Source: JAWXUK01 sp044432725
GTDB taxonomy: Bacteria > Bacillota > Clostridia > Oscillospirales > Oscillospiraceae
Assembly: GCA_044432725.1 (NCBI GenBank)
Contig: JAWXUL010000025.1
Location: forward strand, 1-38,201
Direction of reading: 5' to 3'
Length of the DNA stretch: 38,201 bases
Shown here: piece after piece, positions 31,281-38,201 of the stretch
Layout: each line of letters begins with the position of its first letter
Numbering within the stretch: position 1 is the first letter of the stretch
Notes under the pieces: model-generated
Told to the model about the DNA's origin: nothing
Seen by the model: only the letters and a program-made list of their open reading frames with translations
Database searches by the model: none
Made by a program: the position numbers and the translations under genes

Positions 31281-33329
31281 TTACTCTAATTTTGCTGCCC
31301 CTGTACACAAGCTGTAATATTTTCCTTGCTTCTCTATGAGTTGTTTGTGGTTACCTTGCTCTAAAATTTCCCCTTGGTCCAGTACAATAATCACATCGGC
31401 ATTTCGCACTGTAGAAAGCCTGTGTGCAATGACAAAAGTAGTGCGCGAGGACATGAGGCGTTCCAAACCAACTTCGATGACCCGTTCTGTACGAGTATCT
31501 ACTGAGGAGGTTGCCTCATCTAACACTAAAATAGGTGCTTTGGAAATCGCCGCCCTTGCAATGTTAAGAAGTTGACGCTGCCCTCCACTTAAACTAGAGC
31601 CATCTCCAGTTAATTTGGTATCATAGCCTTTTTCTAATTTTGTGATAAAACTATGGGCGTTGGCTGTTTTGGCAGCTTCAATGATCTCTTCTTCTGTGGC
31701 ATCCAGTCGTCCATAGCGAATATTTTCTCGAATTGTACCAGTAAAAAGGTGGGTATCTTGTAACACCATAGCAATATTTTCTCGGAGGAAGTCTTTTTTC
31801 AGATGACGAATATCCACGCCATCTAAAGTGATTTTTCCATCACTTATTTCATAGAAACGATTCAAAACATTGGTGATTGTGGTTTTTCCTGCGCCTGTGG
31901 AGCCAACGAAGGCGATTTTTTGGGTTGATTTAGCACTTAGACTCAAATCATGAAGGATAGTTGTGTGGGGAAGATAGCCAAATTTCACATGATCAAATAC
32001 AACTTCTCCTGAAATGGAACTCAGCGTGCTTGCTTCTGGATGATCTTCTTGTTCAGGCTCTTCGTCCATTACCCCAAAGACACGTTCTGCCCCTGCCAAT
32101 GCAGAGAAAACTGTGTTGATTTGCATGAAAATCTCGTTGACAGGACGGGAAAAGCTTTTTGAATAGCCCAAAAATATCACAAATCCACCCAAATCAAAAT
32201 TACCAGAGACACACATCAAAGCACCCACACAAGAAGTAATCACATAGCTCATTTGAGCAAGACAGCCCATTATAGGACCCATAATACCACTTAAAAACTG
32301 TGCTTTAAAACTGTTATCACGTTGTGTTTTATTGTATTCGTTAAAGGCTTCGATGGTTTCTTCCTCTTGATTGAACACTTTGACGACCTTTTGTCCTGTG
32401 ATTCGCTCTTCAATGAAACCATTCAAATTCCCAATACTGGCTTGTTGATTTTTGTAATATTTCATGCTTCGTTTTGAAATTTCTCGGCTTAATTTTGTGA
32501 AAATCGGTGCCACTGTCATAGTGACTAATGCCAACTTCCAGTTTGTATACAACATAATACAAATTGTCATGGTCAAAGTGACAATACCAGACAGCAAACT
32601 GACACAGGTAGAGGACAGCATTTGATTCACCACATCCACATCATTGGTGAATTTGCTCATCAAGTCCCCATTTCTGTTCTGATCGTAGAAACGAAGGGGG
32701 AGTTTTTCCATTGCCGTGTACAAATCAGAGCGAAGTTTTGCCAGTGAACTTTGGGCAATTTCTAACATAATTCTTTGTTGAATGTACTGACTTACCACTG
32801 CAACCAGATAAATACCTAACATTAGCATTAAATTTTGAAGCAATGTCGCTGTGCCAGCGTGTTCCACCAATCCATTGGTAATGGGACGAATTTGATAACT
32901 GGCTAAACTGGAGAAAATGGCATTAATCAAGACAAAAAATAGTGCTGTAATCAGTAAAAATTTGTGGTTTCCCAAATATGCCCAAAGACGAAAGAAGCTT
33001 TCCTTGGTGTTTTTTGGTTTTTCTTTTTCTCTCATCCCTCTAGGGCCACCTGGTCCACCAGGACCCTTGGGTCCTCGACCAACAGTTGGCATCACAGGTG
33101 CAGATTGCCCTTGTGGTGGAGGAAATCCGCCCATTTGTGGTGGACCACCACCTTCTCGGGGAGGACCGCCACCTTCTCGGGGAGGTCTGCCACCTTCGTG
33201 GGGAGGTCTGCCACCTTCGTGGGGAGGACCGCCACCTTCTCGGGGAGGTCTGCCACCTTCGTGGGGAGGTCTGCCACCTTCGTGGGGAGGTGTGCCACCA
33301 TGAGGTGGTCTATTTTGTTGTTCATTCAT
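31281..33329 (-). CDS. ABC exporter half-transporter, catalytically competent, with a repeat-rich N-terminus
   Basis: A 682-residue ABC_membrane plus ATPase protein. Residues 1-105 are an unusual cytoplasmic extension: seven PP(H/R)EGG(R/G) units (14-62), then 'GPKGPGGPGGPRG'. The six-helix membrane domain covers about 120-420. The ATPase has Walker A 'GSTGAGKTT', signature 'LSGGQRQLLNIA', Walker B 'ILVLDEATSSVD' with the catalytic Glu, and H-loop 'IAHRLST'. It follows its partner directly: the partner's stop begins one base past this start. Together they form a heterodimeric exporter in which this subunit supplies the consensus catalytic residues. The substrate is unknown; MarR control suggests drug or metabolite efflux. 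Confidence 0.92.
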   Translation of the reverse strand: MNEQQNRPPHGGTPPHEGGRPPHEGGRPPREGGGPPHEGGRPPHEGGRPPREGGGPPREGGGPPQMGGFPPPQGQSAPVMPTVGRGPKGPGGPGGPRGMREKEKPKNTKESFFRLWAYLGNHKFLLITALFFVLINAIFSSLASYQIRPITNGLVEHAGTATLLQNLMLMLGIYLVAVVSQYIQQRIMLEIAQSSLAKLRSDLYTAMEKLPLRFYDQNRNGDLMSKFTNDVDVVNQMLSSTCVSLLSGIVTLTMTICIMLYTNWKLALVTMTVAPIFTKLSREISKRSMKYYKNQQASIGNLNGFIEERITGQKVVKVFNQEEETIEAFNEYNKTQRDNSFKAQFLSGIMGPIMGCLAQMSYVITSCVGALMCVSGNFDLGGFVIFLGYSKSFSRPVNEIFMQINTVFSALAGAERVFGVMDEEPEQEDHPEASTLSSISGEVVFDHVKFGYLPHTTILHDLSLSAKSTQKIAFVGSTGAGKTTITNVLNRFYEISDGKITLDGVDIRHLKKDFLRENIAMVLQDTHLFTGTIRENIRYGRLDATEEEIIEAAKTANAHSFITKLEKGYDTKLTGDGSSLSGGQRQLLNIARAAISKAPILVLDEATSSVDTRTERVIEVGLERLMSSRTTFVIAHRLSTVRNADVIIVLDQGEILEQGNHKQLIEKQGKYYSLCTGAAKLE
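33144..33290 (-). repeat. Seven 21-bp coding repeats (PPHEGGR/PPREGGG)
   Basis: Tandem 21-base units in the order H, H, R, H, H, R, R, where H is PPHEGGR and R is PPREGGG. A 63-base higher-order unit (H-H-R) is thus present twice with one extra R. The units are nearly identical in DNA, so the number of copies could change by slippage without a frameshift. Confidence 0.88.
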
Positions 33330-35072
33330 TTAACTCACCTCTTCCATATCTCCGTTTTCCACTTGAGAACGGTAAATTTCTTTGTAAACTGGAGAATTTT
33401 CTAACAATTCTTCATGGGTTCCTGTTGCAGAGACTTCTCCTTCATCTAGAACAACAATCATATCAGCCTCCATGACGGAAGTGATGCGTTGTGCAATGAT
33501 AATTTTAGTCATCTCTTTTAAATCATGTCCTAGATGATGACGGATTTTTTCTTCAGTTGCTGTATCCACCGCCGAGGTGGAATCGTCTAAAATCAGTATC
33601 TTTGCCTCTTTCATCAAGGCTCTGGCAATGCAAAGACGTTGTTTTTGACCTCCTGATAGGTTCAAACCTCCTTGATTGATGAGTGTATCGTACTGTTTAG
33701 AGGTTTCTTCGATAAAAGTTTTTGCAGCAGAATAATCTGCGATTTGTTCCATTTCTTCTGCTGTTGCAGACTTGTTACCCCAAAGTAAATTATCTTTGAT
33801 ACTACCAGAAAATAATAAATTTTGTTGTAACACCATGGCGATACCATCTCGTAGATTTTTCAGGGAATAGTCTTTCACATCCGTTCCATCCACTAAGATT
33901 CGTCCAGCATTCACTTCATAAAGGCGTGGAATCAGGTGAACAAGACTACTTTTTCCCGAACCAGTTGAACCCACAACGCCCACTGTTTGTCCTGCTTCAA
34001 TGGTGAGATTTAAGTTTGTCAATACGTTGGATTCAGATTTTTCATAATATTTAAAATTGACATTTTCAAAGACAATAGTCCCAGACTCCACCTTTTTGTC
34101 TGGTGATTTCGCCATTAAGTCGTGAATATCTACTGTTTCATCCAAGACTTCGGATAATCTTCGTGCCGAGACCAAAGAACGTGAACTTTGCATAAAAACA
34201 TTGGCAATCATGTTCACAGACATTAAAATCTGTGCTAAATAAGTAATCATAGCCGAAACATCACCGATTTCAATCTCACCACGGTCTAAAATCTGTGCGC
34301 CAAACCATAAAATACAAAGAGTTGCGATGTTCACAGAAATCGTCATTAAGGGACCTTGCAACATATTGATACGGTAGGCACGAAGTCCAGTGTCACGCAA
34401 GTCTTCGTTGACTTTTTGGAACTTTTCTTCTTCAAACTTTTCACGATTGAATGCCTTAATCACTCGAATGTTGATCAGTCCCTCTTGGACGTTGGTATTC
34501 AATGCATCGATTTTTTCTTGCAATAATGCGAATTTAGGGAACGCATAGTGTAAAATCACTGAAATAATCAGTACTAAAATGGGTGCTAGGGCAAAAAAGA
34601 TGCGAGACAGTTCTGGACTGATGCGGTATGCCATAATCATGCTACCCACTAACATTCCTGGAGAACGAAAGATCATCCGTAGACACATTTGCACTAATTG
34701 CCCCACTTGGGTGATGTCGTTTGTCAAACGTGTTACCAAGGAACCAGTGGAGAATTTGTCGATATTTTGGAAGGAAAAGGTCTGGATTTTGGAAAAAACT
34801 TCTTTCCTAAGGTCATGAGAGAAGTTGACAGACGCTTTTGTGGCACAAAAAGAAGCACCAATCCCAGCAATGACTGCCATGAGTAAAGTGGCAACCATTT
34901 GAAATGTCAAGGCATAAATTGCCGATTTGTCCTCTAACATGATTCCTTCATTGATGATTCGAGCAGAAAGTGTAGGGATTTGTACGTCACAGTACACTTC
35001 TAACATCATGAGTAAGGGGGAACCTACAAAGAAAATCCAGTATGGTTTGATGTGTTTCAGGTATCTTTTCAT
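33330..35072 (-). CDS. ABC exporter half-transporter with a degenerate ATPase site
   Basis: A 580-residue exporter subunit: membrane domain at about 10-300, ATPase at about 335-570. Walker A is 'GSTGSGKSS' and the signature is 'LSGGQKQRLCIA'. Walker B reads 'ILILDDSTSAVD', with Asp where the catalytic Glu should be, and the H-loop reads 'IIAQRITS', with Gln for His. The Asp/Gln pair is known from the degenerate subunit of heterodimeric exporters such as TM287/288. Its start overlaps the proximal marR stop by 4 bases, and its stop adjoins the partner's start, so the three genes are translationally linked. Confidence 0.92.
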   Translation of the reverse strand: MKRYLKHIKPYWIFFVGSPLLMMLEVYCDVQIPTLSARIINEGIMLEDKSAIYALTFQMVATLLMAVIAGIGASFCATKASVNFSHDLRKEVFSKIQTFSFQNIDKFSTGSLVTRLTNDITQVGQLVQMCLRMIFRSPGMLVGSMIMAYRISPELSRIFFALAPILVLIISVILHYAFPKFALLQEKIDALNTNVQEGLINIRVIKAFNREKFEEEKFQKVNEDLRDTGLRAYRINMLQGPLMTISVNIATLCILWFGAQILDRGEIEIGDVSAMITYLAQILMSVNMIANVFMQSSRSLVSARRLSEVLDETVDIHDLMAKSPDKKVESGTIVFENVNFKYYEKSESNVLTNLNLTIEAGQTVGVVGSTGSGKSSLVHLIPRLYEVNAGRILVDGTDVKDYSLKNLRDGIAMVLQQNLLFSGSIKDNLLWGNKSATAEEMEQIADYSAAKTFIEETSKQYDTLINQGGLNLSGGQKQRLCIARALMKEAKILILDDSTSAVDTATEEKIRHHLGHDLKEMTKIIIAQRITSVMEADMIVVLDEGEVSATGTHEELLENSPVYKEIYRSQVENGDMEEVS

Positions 35073-35536
35073 AGCAAGTCCTCCTCATATTCCATTTTAT
35101 CTAGCAAAAGTGAGAGATTTTTTAAGTCTTCTCCTGTGAAATTTCGAAACAAACTTTCTGCTAGTTTACAAATTTTTTCTTCGCATTTTTTTCCGTCTTC
35201 TACCCCTTTTTCTGTGAGAGAAATAATATTTTCGTTGTTTAAATCTCCTGATTCTCGTAGAATCAAACCATTCTCATGAAATTTTTTCATGAGCTCTGAG
35301 ACTGCTTGACCTGTTACATTGGTACGCTGAGCGATGGTACGTTGGTTCATACTGCCCTCACGATACAACAAAATCAAGGTGTTTTCCGCCACAGGGGATA
35401 ATTTTCGATGATGTTCTTTCTTTTTTTCTTTATGAACTTGATCATCATGAATATTTTTTTCTTTATGTCTTCTGTCACCCCGTCGCCCACGTCCTACATT
35501 TTCCATCATTTTTAAAAGCAATTCTTCTTTTTTCAC
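35069..35536 (-). CDS. MarR-family regulator (proximal)
   Basis: A 155-residue MarR protein starting with GTG, preceded by AGGAGG at a 7-base distance. The winged helix is at about 60-115 ('EGSMNQRTIAQRTNVTGQAVSELMKKFHENGLILRE', 'NIISLTEKG'). Residues 15-45 are rich in Lys/Arg/His ('RGRRGDRRHKEKN', 'KEKKKEHHRK'), an added basic arm. It is the first gene of the exporter operon, and the palindromes overlapping its promoter indicate autorepression. It is paralogous to the distal MarR. Confidence 0.9.
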   Translation of the reverse strand: MKKEELLLKMMENVGRGRRGDRRHKEKNIHDDQVHKEKKKEHHRKLSPVAENTLILLYREGSMNQRTIAQRTNVTGQAVSELMKKFHENGLILRESGDLNNENIISLTEKGVEDGKKCEEKICKLAESLFRNFTGEDLKNLSLLLDKMEYEEDLL

Positions 35537-35554
35537 GTTGCAACCTCCTTTTGG

Positions 35555-35597
35555 TTGGTATCAAGATATTTATTTTATATCAAGAATTTGATACCAA
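35555..35597. promoter_or_regulatory. Nested palindromic MarR operator
   Basis: An outer inverted repeat TTGGTATCAA (35555-35564) / TTGATACCAA (35588-35597) encloses TATCAAGAATTTGATA (35578-35593), itself a perfect 6-bp-arm palindrome. It lies between the -10 box and the marR start, so binding would block transcription. Confidence 0.75.
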
Positions 35598-35624
35598 TAT
35601 AACACAGAACCAAACCATTGTCAA
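35596..35624 (-). promoter_or_regulatory. Promoter of the marR-ABC-ABC-marR operon
   Basis: Minus strand: TTGACA (35624-35619), a 17-base spacer ending in TGTGT, and TATATT (35601-35596). The operator begins at the -10 box. Confidence 0.8.
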
Positions 35625-35671
35625 GTACTTATAAAAATTTTTTGAATTATATCTAATCGCTATACATTAAA

Positions 35672-35689
35672 TTAGTAAACGCTAACAAA
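35672..35689. promoter_or_regulatory. Third TTAGT...CGCT site, between divergent promoters
   Basis: TTAGTAAACGCTAACAAA, sharing TTAGTAAACGCT with the site at 29726-29743 but with a broken right half-site (ACAAA). It is about 40 bases upstream of the VWA promoter. Confidence 0.35.
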
Positions 35690-35728
35690 TACAATTGAAA
35701 TATATCAATACTACTTCGAAACCACCTC

Positions 35729-35757
35729 TTGTCACTTTATCCTTTTTATGGTACAAT
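35729..35757 (+). promoter_or_regulatory. Promoter of the VWA-MoxR operon
   Basis: TTGTCA (35729-35734), a 17-base spacer ending in ATGG, and TACAAT (35752-35757), 43 bases before the chosen start. Confidence 0.65.
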
Positions 35758-35800
35758 GATAATGGCTAAATTTGTCGTAATTGATAAAAAGGAGAATAAA

Positions 35801-37165
35801 ATGGAACGAACACCAGAAGAAAAATTAAAAGCAGTCAAACTGATTTCAGAAAAAATTATGCAAACAGCTTACCGCAGTATATTGCTAGAAATGCGGTTTA
35901 TAGATGTTGCTTTGGGACAATTAAAGCCAAAACCTCATGATGAGGTTGAATATTTAGGGACAAATGGTAAAACTTTATTCTATAATCAGATTGAAGTGGT
36001 AAAACGCTATCAAAAAAATCCAATTCAAGTGAATCACGATGTGGTACACTTGTTAATGCACTGTGTTTTTAAGCACTTGTTTTATCAAAAATCCTTTCTG
36101 CCTTATTGGGACTTGGCTTGTGATATTACGGTAGAACAGTTAATTTCCACACTAAAAGCACCTTGTTTGAAGGTGAATCAGCAAGAAATGCAGGGGAAGC
36201 TGACTGAAATAGAAAAAGTAGTGGGTCAATTTACCCCTCATAATGTAATGACTTATCTACAACTTAAAAATCTTAGCGAGGAAGAAGTAGAAGAATTAGA
36301 AGAACTCTTCCATTTTGATGACCATGATTTTTGGCACATACCAGATAAAACTACTGGTCGAAGTGACACAAGTGGTGAAATTATGGCAGTGATCCCCCTC
36401 ACTATGGATGAATTAAAGAAAATTTGGAGTAACATCAGCCTTGCTGTGGAATTAAACATGATTTCTTTTTACAAGCAACAAGGGGATATGGCAGGTGGTT
36501 TGCAACAAAAATTAAAGCAACTCAATCGAGAACCTTATGACTACAGTAAGTTCCTGAAAAAGTTTGCACAACGACTAGAAGTAACCAAAGTGAATCATGA
36601 CGAATTCGACTACATTTTTTACACTTATGGACTGAATATGTATGAGAATATGCCACTTATCGAACCATTGGAGTACAAAGATAGCCATATTATCAGAGAT
36701 TTTGTCATCGCTATCGACACATCAGGCTCCACTTCTGGAGACGTCGTGCAGAAATTTTTACAGAAAACCTACAATATATTGAAAAGTTCGGAAAGTTTTT
36801 CACAGACCATTAACCTTTATATCATTCAATGTGATGCAAAAATTCAAGAGGTTGCTCACATCAAAAGTCAAGTGGAACTGGAAGAATACATTCAAAATCT
36901 AAGCATTAAGGGCTTGGGTGGCACGGATTTTCGTCCTGTTTTTGGCTATGTACGGAAATTACTAGAGGAAAAAGCCTTTACAAAGCTGAAAGGTCTGATT
37001 TATTTTACAGATGGCTATGGTGATTTCCCGAAAGAAAAAACACCCTATGACACGGCTTTCGTTTTTGTGGTGCCCGAAGATTATGAGCAAGTGACCGTAC
37101 CACCTTGGGCGATGAAAGTATTACTGACCGAGAATGAAATTAAAGAGTTTCAAGAAGAAAAATAA
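35801..37165 (+). CDS. VWA-like protein with putative metallopeptidase domain (DUF2201 type)
   Basis: A 454-residue cytoplasmic protein. The N-terminal half resembles the putative metallopeptidase domain of this family, with a His-rich helix 'HDVVHLLMHCVFKHLF' near residues 80-95; it lacks a clear HExxH, so catalysis is doubtful. The C-terminal half is a VWA-like domain with MIDAS residues 'AIDTSGS' (about 305-311), 'GLGGTDFRP' and 'YFTDGYGD'. The in-frame Met at 35729 lies on the -35 box, while the ATG at 35801 has AAGGAG 7 bases upstream. It is followed after 30 bases by a MoxR-type ATPase; such pairs act as AAA+ chaperone with a VWA adaptor in metal insertion or complex assembly. The client is unknown. 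Confidence 0.85.
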   Translation: MERTPEEKLKAVKLISEKIMQTAYRSILLEMRFIDVALGQLKPKPHDEVEYLGTNGKTLFYNQIEVVKRYQKNPIQVNHDVVHLLMHCVFKHLFYQKSFLPYWDLACDITVEQLISTLKAPCLKVNQQEMQGKLTEIEKVVGQFTPHNVMTYLQLKNLSEEEVEELEELFHFDDHDFWHIPDKTTGRSDTSGEIMAVIPLTMDELKKIWSNISLAVELNMISFYKQQGDMAGGLQQKLKQLNREPYDYSKFLKKFAQRLEVTKVNHDEFDYIFYTYGLNMYENMPLIEPLEYKDSHIIRDFVIAIDTSGSTSGDVVQKFLQKTYNILKSSESFSQTINLYIIQCDAKIQEVAHIKSQVELEEYIQNLSIKGLGGTDFRPVFGYVRKLLEEKAFTKLKGLIYFTDGYGDFPKEKTPYDTAFVFVVPEDYEQVTVPPWAMKVLLTENEIKEFQEEK

Positions 37166-37195
37166 AATAATAAACAATAAAAAGGAAGTATAAAT

Positions 37196-38201
37196 ATGAA
37201 TATTCAAGAAGCGAAAGAGCAAATCAAATACGCAATCGCCGCCTATCTCACGAAAAATGAGCAAAACGAGTATCTGATTCCCATTCAGGCACAGCGACCA
37301 CTTTTCATTATGGGAGCGCCCGGTATCGGGAAAACGGACATTATGAAACAAGTTGCTGAGGAACTTTCCATCGGTATGGTGAGCTATTCTATGACCCACC
37401 ACACCCGTCAATCTGCCTTGGGATTGCCATATATCTGCGAAAAATCCTACAAAGGAGAGAAATATCAGGTGTCTGAATACACCATGAGCGAGATTTTGTC
37501 CACCATTTACGATGTGGTGGAGGAAGATGGCGTTTCTGAAGGAATTTTGTTTTTGGATGAAATCAACTGCGTGTCTGAAACTCTTGCCCCTTCCATGTTG
37601 CAGTTTTTACAGTTCAAAACCTTCGGAAAACACAAAGTTCCTGACGGCTGGGTGGTTGTGACCGCAGGAAATCCACCTGAATATAACAATTCTGTGCGTG
37701 AATTTGATATTGTGACGTGGGATCGTTTGAAACGAGTGGATGTGGAACCTGATTTTCAAACATGGATAAATCACGCAAAAATCAACGGAGTGCATCCAGC
37801 AATTTTGTCCTATTTGGAATTAAAACAGTACGATTTTTACAAAGTTGAAACTTCGGTAGACGGAAAATGCTTTGTAACGGCTCGTGGCTGGGTGGATTTA
37901 TCCCAAATGATTCGTATTTTCGAGGAAAAAGGATTTCCCGTGGATGAAACCTTGGTGGCACAATATTTGCAGAACAAAGATACCGCAAAAAACTTTGCAG
38001 TGTATTACGATTTGTTCCAAAAATATCGTTCTGACTATGAAATTTTCGAGATTTTGGCTGGTACAAACAGCAATGTGGTGGCAGAGAGAGCCAAAAATGC
38101 TGAATTTGATGAGCAACTGGCGCTGATTACCTTGTTAATTGAAGCATTGACCAAAGGAATGAGAGAAGTCAGTCGCATGGATAAATGGGGCATTGCCTTT
38201 G
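37196..38201 (+). CDS. MoxR-type AAA+ ATPase, partial at the window end
   Basis: The frame is open from ATG 37196 (AAAAGGAAG upstream) to the window edge, 335 codons, so the C-terminus is missing. Walker A 'GAPGIGKTD' is at about 42-50, Walker B 'GILFLDEIN' at about 117-125, and sensor-1 'VVVTAGNPPEYN' precedes 'DIVTWDRLKRVDVEPD', the arginine-finger/lid transition typical of MoxR proteins. The lid region includes 'FVTARGWVDLSQMI'. Partnered with the VWA gene upstream, it would use ATP hydrolysis to remodel or load a client bound by the VWA protein. Confidence 0.85.
   Translation, partial: MNIQEAKEQIKYAIAAYLTKNEQNEYLIPIQAQRPLFIMGAPGIGKTDIMKQVAEELSIGMVSYSMTHHTRQSALGLPYICEKSYKGEKYQVSEYTMSEILSTIYDVVEEDGVSEGILFLDEINCVSETLAPSMLQFLQFKTFGKHKVPDGWVVVTAGNPPEYNNSVREFDIVTWDRLKRVDVEPDFQTWINHAKINGVHPAILSYLELKQYDFYKVETSVDGKCFVTARGWVDLSQMIRIFEEKGFPVDETLVAQYLQNKDTAKNFAVYYDLFQKYRSDYEIFEILAGTNSNVVAERAKNAEFDEQLALITLLIEALTKGMREVSRMDKWGIAF

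Noticed and set aside
33144..33290. CRISPR-like array
   Set aside because: The 21-bp units are contiguous, without unique spacers, in frame and coding.
32917..33404. Long Pro/Gly/Arg-rich open frames on the plus strand opposite the exporter's N-terminus
   Set aside because: They are shadows of the 21-bp coding repeats; no ribosome site or promoter precedes them, and the minus-strand frame contains the ABC domains.
35729..35800. Upstream in-frame start for the VWA gene
   Set aside because: That ATG overlaps the -35 box of the probable promoter, while a good Shine-Dalgarno precedes the ATG at 35801.
1..38201. tRNA, rRNA, insertion sequence or phage genes
   Set aside because: None recognised on reading both strands; no transposase-like or integrase-like translation is present despite the decayed operons.

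Overview
The window is AT-rich, with Gram-positive Shine-Dalgarno sites, SigA-type promoters, lipoprotein signal peptides, and many paralogous c-di-GMP and MarR/ABC genes. This fits a Clostridia genome, possibly Lachnospirales-like. That placement is an inference from gene style; no rRNA or other taxonomic marker is present.

Layout. (1) 1-1812: remains of a YesN/YesM-type two-component operon, with a truncated AraC-type response regulator, two pieces of a sensor histidine kinase and a short secreted-protein remnant, joined by deletions. (2) 1974-4515: a BlaI/MecI-type repressor and a BlaR1-like M56 metalloprotease with an unfamiliar sensor domain, behind a promoter carrying two dyad operators. 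(3) 4660-23547: about 19 kb given almost entirely to c-di-GMP signalling. It holds seven GGDEF genes: a membrane diguanylate cyclase (DGC) followed by a membrane-anchored family-5 solute-binding protein (SBP), two soluble PAS-GGDEF proteins (one with seven tandem PAS-like repeats), a GAF-GGDEF-EAL protein, a divergently transcribed single-chain DGC-SBP fusion, a second GAF-GGDEF-EAL protein and a third PAS-GGDEF protein. (4) 23685-25632: an orphan family-1-like SBP lipoprotein. (5) 25686-30731, minus strand: an iron/siderophore-type ABC uptake locus in which the permeases are intact but the ATPase has an in-frame stop inside its Walker A motif, the binding protein is frameshifted and the leading gene looks frameshifted. 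(6) 30782-35624, minus strand: marR-ABC-ABC-marR, a heterodimeric ABC exporter bracketed by two MarR paralogues, with a palindromic operator at the promoter. (7) 35729-38201: a VWA-like/putative metallopeptidase gene and a MoxR-type AAA+ ATPase that runs off the window.

The most interesting system is the solute-binding-protein-linked diguanylate cyclase. It occurs once as two adjacent genes (4829-7671) and once as a single 951-residue polypeptide (16146-19001, minus strand). The fusion still carries a Met-Ser-Glu at the position matching the start of the separate SBP, preceded by a good Shine-Dalgarno. No ABC permease lies beside either copy, so the SBPs look like sensory rather than transport components. 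The working model is that an extracytoplasmic SBP, possibly peptide-binding, controls c-di-GMP synthesis by a membrane GGDEF enzyme. The soluble PAS-GGDEF and GGDEF-EAL proteins encoded alongside would then shape or degrade the same pool. This model is inference; the domain assignments come from motifs read in the translations.
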